Positions 1-8,759 are shown, counted from the stretch's first letter. The stretch: 31,378 bases of DNA from Deltaproteobacteria bacterium (GCA_024277475.1 JAJRVC010000473.1:1-31378); one strand, 5' to 3'. Made by a program: numbers and translations. Notes: a model not told the origin generated them from the letters alone.

Positions 1-1
1 C

Positions 2-361
2 CTCGGCTACAAGATCAACCCGTATTCCGCGCCGGAGGCCCGGCTCCTTTATTATCTCGAAGAATTCTACGGCGTTCTCCGGCACGGCCGCTTGATACGA
101 TTAGAGGGCCAGATCCTGGGGGCAGAATGGCAAGAGCAGGAGAACGCCGTAGATGAAGATCCCCAAGGATCTGCCTCCGACACGGCACCGGCAACTAACA
201 CCCATGCGGCCCGCACGCGGGCCCCCCAATCATCCGAATTCGCCCCCCCATCCAAGCCTGTGACTGAAACCGAAAACACCGACGATCAGGACAGTGACAC
301 TCAAGACGGCGAAACGGAAATGCCTAATTTTGCTTCTGCTGCAGGGCAAAATGATCGGTGA
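2..361 (+). CDS. C-terminal fragment of an unrecognised protein (left edge)
   Basis: An open frame enters from the left edge and ends at TGA 359-361, giving about 119 residues. The first ~50 residues look folded (hydrophobic and aromatic, with a YYLEEFYGVLRHGRL stretch). The rest is low-complexity, rich in Thr, Pro, Asp, Glu and Ser, like a disordered tail. The region is visibly more GC-rich than the genes to its right. Its last ~38 bases overlap, tail to tail, the truncated end of the ABC ATPase gene on the other strand. That overlap places a rearrangement or insertion boundary near 320-345. I do not recognise the family; a mobile-element cargo or phage/plasmid protein is possible but unproven. 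Confidence 0.45.
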   Translation, partial: LGYKINPYSAPEARLLYYLEEFYGVLRHGRLIRLEGQILGAEWQEQENAVDEDPQGSASDTAPATNTHAARTRAPQSSEFAPPSKPVTETENTDDQDSDTQDGETEMPNFASAAGQNDR

Positions 362-1391
362 TACTCAAGCCGGATATCAACCCCTCTTCCAGGCGTGATG
401 CCGGCATAAACGTCACACCATGGCACATGAAAGTGTGATGATCCTGATTTTCCATATTTCGGCCCGATAATTGTATGGATCCCCTGGTTGCCGGCTTTAA
501 CCCGCCGGCAATACGCAAAAACACCCCCTGACCGCTTCCTTCCAGGCCCGCCAGCCCAACAACTTCTCCTTCGCGGACAACAACATCGCAATCATTCAAC
601 CCGCTGCGCCCCCCGGTCCCTGAAACACTTTTCATTACCAGGATGTCGCGGCCCGGCGTTTCCATGCAACGGGCGGGCGGCAGCGGCGGGGTTCCAAACA
701 TCATTTCCAGCAACTGATTGGAATCAAAGGGTTGATCCATGCCGCCGGTCGCTTTACCCTGACGCAGCACGGTTACCTGATCGCACAGGGCTTCTACATC
801 TTCCAGTTTGTGGGACACCAGAACGACACTTTTGCCCTCGGCGGTCAGCTTCTTGAGTGAATTAAAAAGGATATCTTTTTGAGTGGCGGAAATACCGGTG
901 GTCGGTTCATCCAAAATCAGGACTCGAATCCCCAAAGCCAGAAGTCTTAGCAGTTCAAGCTGCTGTCTTTCACCAATGGTCAGGATTTTTACCGGGGTAT
1001 CGGGATGCAGGGCAAACTGGAAGGATTCTGCAAGGTGGCAAAACGATTTTCTGAATTTTTTTTTATGCCCCAAAAATCCATTCGTCTGTCCCAGCATAAA
1101 ATTGTCCAGGACGGAAAGGTGGAAAAAATCCAGCGGATCCTGATACAGCATCCCGATGCCAAGCGCCACCGCCTGAGCCGGGTTGCGGTAGTTGACCGCT
1201 CTGCCGTCTATTAGTATGGACCCGCTGGTTTTCGGGCTGAAACCTGCCAGAACTTTCATCAGGGTACTTTTCCCGGCTCCATTTTCGCCCAGAATACCGT
1301 GAATGTGCCCGGGAGCGACTTTCAGGTTGACCCCGTTATTTGCTTTTACGTGCCCATAGTGTTTGTGGATATCCAGCAGCTCAATCCACAT
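324..1391 (-). pseudogene. Truncated nucleoside/simple-sugar ABC transporter ATP-binding protein
   Basis: This is the start of a tandem-domain ABC ATPase of the RbsA/NupO (YufO) type, which energises import through the inner membrane. The first nucleotide-binding domain is complete: Walker A GENGAGKST near residue 35, a Q-loop MLYQD, a diverged signature TIGERQQLELLR, Walker B LILDEPTTG and an H-loop VSHK. The second domain starts with its usual degenerate P-loop (GLEGSGQ) but stops after ITDHFALQQ, so its signature and Walker B are missing. The product is 355 residues, against about 500 for the family. It lies downstream of the BMP binding protein on the same strand, as in BMP-type nucleoside importers, but the permease genes expected next are replaced by unrelated sequence. 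It is probably non-functional, or an assembly junction lies here. Confidence 0.8.
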
Positions 1392-1640
1392 AAAGAAAAT
1401 TCCCTACAATACTCCCACCGGAATTGAGCGATTTTTTCGAAATTTTGCCCCTTACAGGTGGGGATAACCCCTTCCACTACAAACGAAGTTTCGCCGAACA
1501 GGTAGGGGCGGAGTTTATCCCCGCCCGAGAATTGGCCTGCATAGACGCTGATTGCCGCCGGAAAAAAACTCGGTTTAAGTTCTAAATAAAGTGCATAAAA
1601 ATCACGGCTCGGAAGGGAAGTATTGGGCTAACCTTAGAGT
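1392..1640. other. Intergenic spacer between binding-protein and ATPase genes
   Basis: No gene is seen in these 249 bases. The spacer contains a short GC hairpin, GGGCGG at 1506-1511 pairing with CCGCCC at 1521-1526 with a 9-base loop, inside a longer stretch rich in GGGG and CCCC. It resembles a dispersed palindromic repeat more than a terminator, since no T-run follows on either strand. A processing hairpin that favours the binding-protein message is another possibility. Confidence 0.35.
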
Positions 1641-2834
1641 CTACTTAGCGCTGCTCTGCCCGGTCATTCCTTCCAGGAGTTGTTCCATATACCAGATCTG
1701 TTTATCGCTGGCCGTCTCACCGGCTTTGACAAAAATGCTTCCATCCTGATAGTTCAAGGGCCCTTTGAACAGGTCAATTTTACCTTTGCCTAAACCGCTG
1801 ATAAATTCATCCAACTCATTTCTGACTGATTCCGATAGGGCCGGTCCCACCGCAAAGCCGATGGCGCTGGTATCCGGATTATTGATATCTTCCCAGTCCG
1901 GTCCCTGCCAGTCCCACTCGGATTTCCAGTTTCCCGACATGGAGGCCTTGATAAATTTAACGTATCCCGGACCCCAATTAAAATAAGGTACGCCAAGACA
2001 GACATCGGATGCGCCGCGACAGGCGCCAAGGTAATCATAGGGGATAGCCCAGACAGTTTTCCCCTGTTGTTTCTTTTGCTTGGCCACAACCAGGGCCTCC
2101 GTGGTGTCTATGCCCGATAGCACTACATCAAAACCGGTATTGAAAAAATTCTGAGCCACCTGGGTAGGATCAGCGGTCACTCCCGGAATGTTAAACCAAA
2201 AACCGATCCAGGTTACCTGAAACTTCAAATCTTTCGGATTTTTTTTCAGTACTTTTTGCCAGGCATATTTAGCTCCCAGGAAAGCAGATGCAGCCAGACG
2301 CCGGGTTTCTTCGTTGACCAGAGGTCCAAGATAGCCGATTTTACCGGTTTTCGTCGTCAGTGCGGCGACGAATCCCGCCATCATTTTACCGTATTCCATA
2401 CGGCCCATCAGGTTGCTGATATTTTTCGAAGCTTTGCCGGTGAGAACGTCGTCGCCGGAAATATGAATGAAATGCACCTCCGGATGCATCAACGCTGCCT
2501 CCCGGGTTCCATCTTTCATATCATCGGAGTTCGCAATAATCAGCCTGGCCCCTTTTTCGATCATATCGTCAACCAATTGAGGGATGGTCACGCCGGGTCG
2601 ATCGGCCGGATTCACTTTATCGATATAAATCATTTTGGTACCGGGCACCTTCTCTTCAACATATTTGCCCCCGTCAAAATGCGCCTGGCTCCAGCCATGA
2701 TCATTGTATGGGCCGACAAGTAATAAACCGAATATCATTGGTTTTTCTTCCGCAATCGCAGGCCCTGACAGCGCGCATATAACAGTAATAAAAAAACAAA
2801 TGATCGCTATTCCCCAAAAAAGTTTTTTAGCCAT
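1641..2834 (-). CDS. BMP-family ABC transporter substrate-binding protein
   Basis: A 397-residue periplasmic binding protein of the BMP/PnrA (Med) family, which captures nucleosides or related ligands for an ABC importer. The N-terminus is a classical signal peptide: Lys at positions 3-4, a hydrophobic core and a likely AIA|EE cleavage near residue 28. Family features follow: GPYNDHGWSQAH early on, an NSDDM stretch where the family has a ligand-contact loop, and a GIDTTEA segment in the second lobe. The start is fixed by a strong AGGAGGAA ribosome site just upstream. The gene is followed on the same strand by the truncated ATPase, so the importer is likely broken here. The aromatic, Trp-rich second lobe (WDWQGPDWEDINN) makes the exact ligand uncertain. 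Confidence 0.88.
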   Translation of the reverse strand: MAKKLFWGIAIICFFITVICALSGPAIAEEKPMIFGLLLVGPYNDHGWSQAHFDGGKYVEEKVPGTKMIYIDKVNPADRPGVTIPQLVDDMIEKGARLIIANSDDMKDGTREAALMHPEVHFIHISGDDVLTGKASKNISNLMGRMEYGKMMAGFVAALTTKTGKIGYLGPLVNEETRRLAASAFLGAKYAWQKVLKKNPKDLKFQVTWIGFWFNIPGVTADPTQVAQNFFNTGFDVVLSGIDTTEALVVAKQKKQQGKTVWAIPYDYLGACRGASDVCLGVPYFNWGPGYVKFIKASMSGNWKSEWDWQGPDWEDINNPDTSAIGFAVGPALSESVRNELDEFISGLGKGKIDLFKGPLNYQDGSIFVKAGETASDKQIWYMEQLLEGMTGQSSAK

Positions 2835-3122
2835 AAGTGTTCCTCCTCATATCTATGATAAATTTCACCTTGATCCAAAGGAAATGAAACTTCTCGCTTC
2901 TTGGTGCAATCTTATATAAATAAATGACGGCCTCGGGTCAAGAAAGAAGAAGAACCATTTAAAAAAACATTTCTTGTTGACTTTTGTAATATACTATGAT
3001 GGATAAACCCTTTTGATAATTTTATGCTCAATAATAAAAAAAGACTGAATTTCTGCTTAATATCTTCGTCTGCCGACATGAGTTGGCAATGAACGTTAAA
3101 TTTTGTACGAAGGAGGCATACA

Positions 3123-3554
3123 TTGTTTGGTTTTGATAACATAACGGCCAACAACGGATGGTCCATGGCGGTTGTTGGTACATCCATTGTGTTTCTGGGC
3201 CTGATTATCCTGTCCTTTGTCATTTCACAAATCCACAAAGTTATTAATTTGTGGGAACAAAAGGATAAGTTCTTTAATCGATACAAAAAGCAGGCTCAAA
3301 CCGAGAAATCGAAAAAGCCTAAAGCGCCTGTTGCCATACCACGCCGTCTTCCGTCCGTAAAGGAGCTTGCCAGCATTTATCGGCCTTTGGTTGAGCAACT
3401 GAAACAGCCTTTTGATCTCTTGCAACTATTTGAAATATCAAATAAAATGGACCTTCCGCATCCGCATCTGTCAATAAAATATTTGCAGGACGCCGGCATA
3501 TTGGTCCCCCAAGGGGATGGCACGTTCACCTGGGATAAACAAAAAGCAAATTAA
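3123..3554 (+). CDS. OadG-like small membrane subunit of Na+-pumping decarboxylase
   Basis: A 143-residue protein with one membrane helix (about residues 13-35: GWSMAVVGTSIVFLGL and on), then a Lys-rich linker and a soluble C-terminal part. This is the layout of the gamma subunit of sodium-translocating decarboxylases, which anchors and assembles the complex. The start is TTG: AAGGAGG at 3110-3116 sits six bases before it, while the ATG further in has no such site. It lies 10 bases before an OadB homologue, supporting the call. The C-terminal ~70 residues (SVKELASIYRPLVEQL and on) are longer than in many gamma subunits and resemble a small helical, winged-helix-like segment; its role is not known. 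Confidence 0.7.
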   Translation: MFGFDNITANNGWSMAVVGTSIVFLGLIILSFVISQIHKVINLWEQKDKFFNRYKKQAQTEKSKKPKAPVAIPRRLPSVKELASIYRPLVEQLKQPFDLLQLFEISNKMDLPHPHLSIKYLQDAGILVPQGDGTFTWDKQKAN

Positions 3555-3564
3555 GGGTTAAGCA

Positions 3565-4692
3565 ATGTTCGATTTATTCTACCAATTTATATCAAATACC
3601 GGATACTTTTTAGCGGACTATCGCCATGTCGTCATGATCGTTGTCGGCTGTACATTTCTTTATCTTGGGACAGCTAAAAAATTCGAGCCCCTGTTGCTGG
3701 TTCCCATCGGCTTTGGGATTTTAGTCGGAAATGTTCCTTTCTTCAAAGGCTTTGGGATCGGTATTTATGAAAACAACAGCGTTTTGCATTATCTTTATTT
3801 TGGCGTGACCACCGGTATCTATCCGTCCATCGTCTTTCTGGGTCTGGGGGCCATGACCGATTTTTCGTCATTGCTGGCTCAACCAAAATTAATGCTTTTG
3901 GGTGCTGCGGCCCAGATGGGTATATATTTTACCTTGTTGGGAGCATTATTTTTTGGGTTTCTCCCCAAAGAAGCTGCCTCGATTGCAATCATCGGGGGAG
4001 CCGACGGGCCGACCTCTATTTTTTTAACGGCAAAACTTGCGCCGCACCTCATCGGGCCCATTGCCATTGCAGCCTATTCATACATGGCACTGATACCGGT
4101 TATACAGCCGCCGATCATGAGACTGTTGACCACTCGGAAGGAACGCCTCATTAGAATGCCGCCCGGTCGGGATGTATCCAGAAAAGAACTCATCATTTTC
4201 CCGGTGGTGGGAGTCCTGCTGTGCTGTTTTCTGGCCCCCACCGCACTGCCGTTGCTTGGTATGCTGTTTTTAGGAAATTTTTTGAAAGAATGTGGTGTCG
4301 TCAATCGCCTGGCCAATACGGCCCAATCGGCCATCATCGATATAGCAACTATTTTTCTTGGTTTCACGGTGGGATGCAGCACCCAGGGCGATGTGTTCCT
4401 TACTCCAAAGTCTTTAGGTATTTTCCTCCTAGGTTCCGTCGCGTTTTCAATTGCCACCGCATCCGGTGTCCTTTTTGGCAAAATCATGAATTTATTTCTG
4501 AAAGAGAAGATAAATCCTCTGCTGGGAGCTGCCGGCGTTTCCGCGGTACCCGGCTCCGCCCGGGAAGTCCATTTGACGGCTTTAAAAGAAGATCCGACAA
4601 ACTTTTTGCTGATGCACGGAATGGCATGCAACTCATCCGGAGTCATCGGCTCGGCGATTTGCGCCGGTATTTTATGGAGTTTTTTCATCTGA
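3565..4692 (+). CDS. OadB/GcdB-like beta subunit of Na+-translocating decarboxylase
   Basis: A 375-residue polytopic inner-membrane protein of the OadB/MmdB/GcdB family. The family couples decarboxylation of a carboxybiotin intermediate to outward Na+ transport. Hallmarks are visible: GGADGPTSIF with the family's essential Asp at 147, AYSYMALIPVIQPP with a conserved Tyr near 171-173, GVSAVPGSAREVH, and CNSSGVIGSA with Asn 356. These correspond to the Na+-binding and proton-exchange residues mapped in the Klebsiella enzyme. Length matches the family. An AAGGG site precedes the ATG. The gamma-like gene lies immediately upstream; no carboxyltransferase (alpha) or biotin-carrier gene is in the window, so the substrate (oxaloacetate, methylmalonyl-CoA or glutaconyl-CoA) cannot be assigned. 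Confidence 0.9.
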   Translation: MFDLFYQFISNTGYFLADYRHVVMIVVGCTFLYLGTAKKFEPLLLVPIGFGILVGNVPFFKGFGIGIYENNSVLHYLYFGVTTGIYPSIVFLGLGAMTDFSSLLAQPKLMLLGAAAQMGIYFTLLGALFFGFLPKEAASIAIIGGADGPTSIFLTAKLAPHLIGPIAIAAYSYMALIPVIQPPIMRLLTTRKERLIRMPPGRDVSRKELIIFPVVGVLLCCFLAPTALPLLGMLFLGNFLKECGVVNRLANTAQSAIIDIATIFLGFTVGCSTQGDVFLTPKSLGIFLLGSVAFSIATASGVLFGKIMNLFLKEKINPLLGAAGVSAVPGSAREVHLTALKEDPTNFLLMHGMACNSSGVIGSAICAGILWSFFI

Positions 4693-4820
4693 TGACTTTA
4701 TTATCGCCCTTACTTTGGTTTTGTAACCTGCTAATAATATTACGTATGGTAATTATAAAACAACTCTTGAAATAGCCATATTTTTCAAACTCCTAAAATA
4801 TTGTCCTAAAGGAGACGGCC

Positions 4821-5123
4821 ATGCAGGCAAAAATCATCATCAAACGAAAATTCACTAAAGGCAAACAAAGAGAAATTATAGCGTTGCTCAGGGAATTGCG
4901 CTCCAGAGCTCTTCAGCAGCCCGGGTATATTTCCGGCGAAACCTTGTCATCCAGGGAAGATCCCCAGACATTGGTGGTTATTGGAAGCTGGATAGATATG
5001 GAGAGCTGGATTGTCTGGAGAGAAAATGATACGAGAAAAACCCTGGAAAAAATGCTGGGGACTTATCAGGAAGGATCGACCGAGTACCTCGAGCTGACGT
5101 TAGGGATATTCATCGAAGAATGA
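4821..5123 (+). CDS. ABM-domain (antibiotic biosynthesis monooxygenase-like) small protein
   Basis: A 100-residue protein with the ferredoxin-like ABM fold. It opens with a KIIIKRKFTKGK strand, has a helix with a LRSRALQQPGYISGET turn typical of the family, and then a VVIGSWIDMESW strand-helix. Such proteins are usually dimeric and include quinol monooxygenases, heme-degrading enzymes and many stress proteins; sequence alone does not pick one. The ATG is preceded by AAGGAGA with six bases between. It is 128 bases downstream of the OadB gene on the same strand and might be co-transcribed, though no functional link is evident. Confidence 0.75.
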   Translation: MQAKIIIKRKFTKGKQREIIALLRELRSRALQQPGYISGETLSSREDPQTLVVIGSWIDMESWIVWRENDTRKTLEKMLGTYQEGSTEYLELTLGIFIEE

Positions 5124-5344
5124 TGTCGCTCTGTGCTGCAATTTAATTTTATTCGCTTTTAAAAACCGATGTTAAAACTTAAATGGCTATTTTTGTTTTT
5201 CTACAGCCGTTTTGATACCGGTAAAATTTTGTGTTTAGCCGGCACCCCCTTATTGGATTGAGACGAGCCTGCAACTCTTTGCTCCTGGTAACCTGTAACA
5301 TTAAACCCTGAACCGTTCAGCCTAAAATATTTAACCTCCGTCGT

Positions 5345-5695
5345 TTACTCTGTGATCCCTTCTTTTTTTAACAACTCCCGATGCCACCGAACAAAATCGT
5401 ACATGCCGATAAATCGTTCATCATCATTGACTATTCCCAGGGCCATTTCAAGGACCCCTCTACCATAAGCATTGCTGTACCCTTCAGACCCGCGTGATTG
5501 CAGAAATTCTCTCACAAGCATCTGCGTGGTTCGCTTGGTTTTATCTTTTCGAATATCGATGGGATCTTTGGGATCCTCGAAAGGATCCCATTTATCATAA
5601 CCCTTTTTAAGAATATGTTTCTGACGTCGCAGCGACATGCAGTCAAACACTGCCCTTTTTCTATTTTCTGTTTCTTCAGGAGAAAATTCACTCAT
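5345..5695 (-). CDS. Conserved small hypothetical protein
   Basis: A 116-residue soluble, highly charged protein with no signal peptide or membrane segment. The N-terminal half is basic (SLRRQKHILKKGYDKWDPFE) and the C-terminal half looks helical with a GMYDFVRWHRELLKK end. Its ATG overlaps the stop of the upstream YkgJ-like gene by four bases (ATGA), so the two are translationally coupled and probably act together. I recognise no family. Codon use and composition match its neighbours, which argues for a native gene. Confidence 0.7.
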   Translation of the reverse strand: MSEFSPEETENRKRAVFDCMSLRRQKHILKKGYDKWDPFEDPKDPIDIRKDKTKRTTQMLVREFLQSRGSEGYSNAYGRGVLEMALGIVNDDERFIGMYDFVRWHRELLKKEGITE

Positions 5696-6390
5696 TTCTT
5701 TTTCCTCGAACGCCGCTTGCTCGATGTTTCTTCCACCGGCTCTTCAGCAATCCCCAAAAATACGTCATCAAAATCCAATATCACTGCCGAAGATAGGGGA
5801 ACGAGCAAATCCGCCAGTTTAATATTTTTTGATTGAATATCGCGCAAAAGCTCCGCAGCTATCTGTTGCAACTGGCTGTGAACAGCATCCAGATTGACCG
5901 TGGGATATTTCTCCCCCCGTTTGAAACCCGACTTACCACAGGTGTGTCCGGCACCACCGATAGCAGTCGGAACGCCGTAAAAACGACAGGTGATAGGACG
6001 GTATTCATAAAGATCACAAAGCTCTTTTTCATTCAAAAGCGGGCAGCGTACCCGTTCAAGCGCCATCGCTGCAAGAATTTTGCCTTCATTTTTTCCGGCC
6101 TGCAGATCGCTATACGCCTTGCGTTTTATTTTAAAAATTCGGCGATCGGCACGATTGGATTTCTCAAGAAGTTCAGCCTTTTCTGAACCATGGATATTTT
6201 CATTAAACTTGTGATGAATATAGAGTGCCTCGATCAACGTCAGGTCAAACAAGGCAAAACAGCAGTCCGCACATTTTTCTTCGCATTTCACACAATCGGC
6301 ATGGACATTTTTTACCCGATGAAATGCACCGTCAGCTTGCGCCACCAAAGCTTCGTATTTTTCAAAATATGACGTAAGGTTTACACTCAT
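5692..6390 (-). CDS. YkgJ-family cysteine-cluster protein
   Basis: A 232-residue cytoplasmic protein with the CxxCxxCC-type cluster: Cys 33, 36, 40, 43 and 44. A later set, CPLLNEKELCDLYEYRPITC, is followed by a further Cys in GHTCGKSG. This pattern defines the YkgJ/UPF0153 family, thought to bind zinc or an Fe-S centre; its biochemical role is poorly defined. The C-terminus is a very basic tail (SSKRRSRKKK). A GGAG site lies about 12 bases upstream of the ATG. It sits beyond the parS site on the same strand as mnmE and is coupled to the small gene that follows. Confidence 0.85.
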   Translation of the reverse strand: MSVNLTSYFEKYEALVAQADGAFHRVKNVHADCVKCEEKCADCCFALFDLTLIEALYIHHKFNENIHGSEKAELLEKSNRADRRIFKIKRKAYSDLQAGKNEGKILAAMALERVRCPLLNEKELCDLYEYRPITCRFYGVPTAIGGAGHTCGKSGFKRGEKYPTVNLDAVHSQLQQIAAELLRDIQSKNIKLADLLVPLSSAVILDFDDVFLGIAEEPVEETSSKRRSRKKK

Positions 6391-6449
6391 AGCAGTGACA
6401 GAACTCCTTTATTTATTGTTTATGGTGAGATTAATAAATCCCAACCCGG

Positions 6450-6466
6450 AACGTTGAACGCTGAAC
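6450..6466. repeat. Dispersed short repeat (copy shared with 23133-23149)
   Basis: AACGTTGAACGCTGAAC here is matched at 15 of 17 positions by the reverse complement of 23133-23149. Both lie in intergenic spacers rich in TGAAC/GTTCA words. A looser relative is seen around 5300-5320. The function is unknown. Confidence 0.45.
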
Positions 6467-6478
6467 TGCTCAACCCTG

Positions 6479-6504
6479 GTTAATGTTTCACGTGAAACAT
6501 TAAC
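6479..6504. promoter_or_regulatory. parS: parS centromere-like site (ParB-binding palindrome)
   Basis: TGTTTCACGTGAAACA at 6484-6499 is identical to the consensus chromosomal parS of the ParABS system. The symmetry extends to a perfect 26-base palindrome, 6479-6504, ending one base before the mnmE stop codon. ParB/Spo0J loads on such sites and spreads to organise the origin region. The neighbouring rpmH-to-mnmE block is usually origin-proximal, which fits. parA and parB are not next to it in this window. Confidence 0.9.
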
Positions 6505-7932
6505 TTATTTCCCTATGCAAAACCGGTCGAATATATGACCCAGAATGTCTACTTTTACATTTGTCCCAAGTATTTTCCCCAGGCAATCAATCCCTTCCTG
6601 AAGATGAATAGCAATAAGCTCCATAGGGGTGCCATTTTCAAGCTCGCGAATGATGATCTCAGATACTCGGAGACAGTCTTCCATAAGCAGTTTTTGTCTC
6701 AGGTTTGGCACAATAGCAGCCTCACTACCAATCTGATATTTGCCAAATCCGGTGATGACTATCTTCTTTTTCAGATACTTCAGGCCCTTGCCATACAAGG
6801 CTGAAATCTCGATACAATCTTTTTCTATCCAGGAATCCGGCAGGACGGCAGGACTTTTCCCTTTTACCAGATCGATTTTGTTAATTGCAATGATAAACGG
6901 CTTGGGTTGTACCGTCTTAAATATTTTGTAATCCTCTTCAGTTAAAGGATGGTTTGCTTCAACCATGAATATAACCAAATCGGCGCTCTCGATTTTTTCA
7001 AGGGTTTTTTCAATGCCGAGGGTTTCTATCGGGTCATTGGTATCATGAAGCCCGGCCGTATCGACAAGGATGATCGGAAATCCTTTTATATTCAGCGTTT
7101 CTTCAATCGTATCCCGGGTTGTACCAGGAACTTCAGTTACAATGGCCCGGTCCTTTCGAAGCAACCGATTCAATAAGCTCGATTTTCCCACATTAGGTCG
7201 CCCAACCACGGTCACTTTCAGCCCTTCGCGCAAAATATTACCTTCCAGGTGCTGCTGAACTAACCGTTTCAGTGGTTTAATAACGCACGCTTTAATCTCC
7301 CCGGCTGTGGTCTGCGAATCCACTATATCTGTGACATCATCCGGAAAATCAATACCGGCTTCAACCCGGGTTAAAAACTCGATAAAAAATTCCCGAATTT
7401 GTTCCACGTTTTTTTTTAATTGTCCCTTTATCTGGGCTGCAGCTACTTGCAGCGCTTTGTCCGTGCGGGCGTTAATGACATCGATAACTGCTTCGGCCTG
7501 GGTAAGATCGATTCGTCCGTTAAGAAAAGCTCTTTTGGTAAACTCACCGGGCTCGGCAATTCGTGCGCCTTGCCTTAAAACCAGTTCGAGAATTACATTT
7601 ACAGCGACCCGCCCACCGTGGGCGTTAATCTCAACGACATCCTCTTTGGTATAGGACCGGGGCGCTTTCATAACACAAAGCAACACCTCATCCACTATCC
7701 GCCGATTCTCGGGATCGATGATGTGGCCTAGATATAGCCGGTGTGACTGGAAACCATCCCGGGAATTCGCCCTTGTGCACGGAGCTTCGCTGGGAGTGGA
7801 TTTAAGGTTAGATACGGTGGGGGAAAATATCGTTGTCGCGATCGAAACAGCCCGGGGTCCGGATATTTTAATGATTCCGATTCCACCCCGGCCACCGGGA
7901 GTAGCAATTGCCGCTATAGTGGAATTTTCCAT
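6505..7932 (-). CDS. mnmE: tRNA uridine-5-carboxymethylaminomethyl modification GTPase MnmE
   Basis: A 475-residue GTPase that, with MnmG, modifies the wobble uridine (U34) of certain tRNAs. The N-terminal tetrahydrofolate-binding domain starts at once (IAAIATPGGRGGIGIIKISG), with the R-SYTKEDVVEINAHGG region near 92-107. The G domain shows Walker A GRPNVGKS (244-251), the K-loop/switch TEVPGTTRD (266-274), DTAG (291-294) and NKIDL. The C-terminus ends in the diagnostic FCIGK with the catalytic Cys. Length is normal (about 455-480). It starts two bases after jag, with little ribosome site of its own, so coupling to jag is likely. No MnmG (gidA) gene follows; a parS site does. Confidence 0.97.
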   Translation of the reverse strand: MENSTIAAIATPGGRGGIGIIKISGPRAVSIATTIFSPTVSNLKSTPSEAPCTRANSRDGFQSHRLYLGHIIDPENRRIVDEVLLCVMKAPRSYTKEDVVEINAHGGRVAVNVILELVLRQGARIAEPGEFTKRAFLNGRIDLTQAEAVIDVINARTDKALQVAAAQIKGQLKKNVEQIREFFIEFLTRVEAGIDFPDDVTDIVDSQTTAGEIKACVIKPLKRLVQQHLEGNILREGLKVTVVGRPNVGKSSLLNRLLRKDRAIVTEVPGTTRDTIEETLNIKGFPIILVDTAGLHDTNDPIETLGIEKTLEKIESADLVIFMVEANHPLTEEDYKIFKTVQPKPFIIAINKIDLVKGKSPAVLPDSWIEKDCIEISALYGKGLKYLKKKIVITGFGKYQIGSEAAIVPNLRQKLLMEDCLRVSEIIIRELENGTPMELIAIHLQEGIDCLGKILGTNVKVDILGHIFDRFCIGK

Positions 7933-7934
7933 TT

Positions 7935-8741
7935 TTATTGCGATCGCAAATGCTGCCTTTGCCGGTCATTTTTTTGGGGGAAGATAACCAATTTTCGCAT
8001 ATAGCCCTCCCCCCTGCTTTTAGTTCGAATATCCGGATCATCCTTTAAGGCCATATGAACAATTCTACGATCATAAGCGCTCATTTGGCCTAACGAGATC
8101 GGTTTGCTGATTTTTTTAGATTTGTCGGCCAGACGTTCGGCAAGTTTTTCCAGATTTGCTTTCCTAGTCTCCAGGTAACCATCGACATCTACCTGAACCC
8201 GGATTTTTTCATTACTGGAATTGTGCTTGTTTACAATTTTTTCTACCAATAACTGAATAGCATCAAGCGTTTGTCCCTTCTTCCCGATAAGAATACCGGA
8301 ATTTCCACCTTTGACTTTAAAAAAAAGCCATCCGGAATTTTCTTTAGCTGATATTTCTGCATCAGCCGTAATCGAGTCAACGATGCGCTGCAAAACGGTC
8401 CGCCCAAGGTCTAAGAGATTTTCCTCAAATGTAATGGGTTGTGGAGCATCGGAATCGTTGGGCTCAAGAAATTTCTCCGGTGATTGATTTTTCTCACCAC
8501 GAATTTCACTTTGCGGTTCCTCGGTTAATGGCGGGACATTGTCCTCCGGAGCAGGTTCTTTGGATTTCTCAGGTAAATAGACCCGAATTTTTGCCTTTTT
8601 GATACCTGCCAATCCAAAAATACCGCTGGACCCGTGGGACAAAATATCATACCTGATTTCGTCGGTCACCAGATTGAGTTCTTTACATGCTTTCTCTATG
8701 GCTTTTTCTACATTTTTTGCTACAAATTCCAACGAAGACAT
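7935..8741 (-). CDS. jag: Jag/KhpB RNA-binding protein (Jag-N, KH, R3H)
   Basis: A 268-residue cytoplasmic RNA-binding protein. The Jag-N domain is at the start (KNVEKAIEKACKEL to GLAGIKKAKIRVY). A Glu/Pro-rich linker follows, about residues 55-105. Next comes a KH domain with the GILIGKKGQTLDAIQ loop, and finally an R3H domain ending LSAYDRRIVHMALKDD and SRGEGYMRK. In other bacteria Jag pairs with KhpA and affects cell division and envelope synthesis by binding RNA. A GGAGG site lies upstream of the ATG. It sits 18 bases after yidC, the usual yidC-jag-mnmE order. Confidence 0.95.
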   Translation of the reverse strand: MSSLEFVAKNVEKAIEKACKELNLVTDEIRYDILSHGSSGIFGLAGIKKAKIRVYLPEKSKEPAPEDNVPPLTEEPQSEIRGEKNQSPEKFLEPNDSDAPQPITFEENLLDLGRTVLQRIVDSITADAEISAKENSGWLFFKVKGGNSGILIGKKGQTLDAIQLLVEKIVNKHNSSNEKIRVQVDVDGYLETRKANLEKLAERLADKSKKISKPISLGQMSAYDRRIVHMALKDDPDIRTKSRGEGYMRKLVIFPQKNDRQRQHLRSQ

Positions 8742-8759
8742 GGAACATAACCTCCGTTA

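Noticed and set aside
4074..4688. Long minus-strand frame of 204 codons inside the OadB gene
   Set aside because: It lies fully antisense to a clear family member, has no ribosome site and a composition (Pro/Arg/Lys-rich) typical of a shadow frame.
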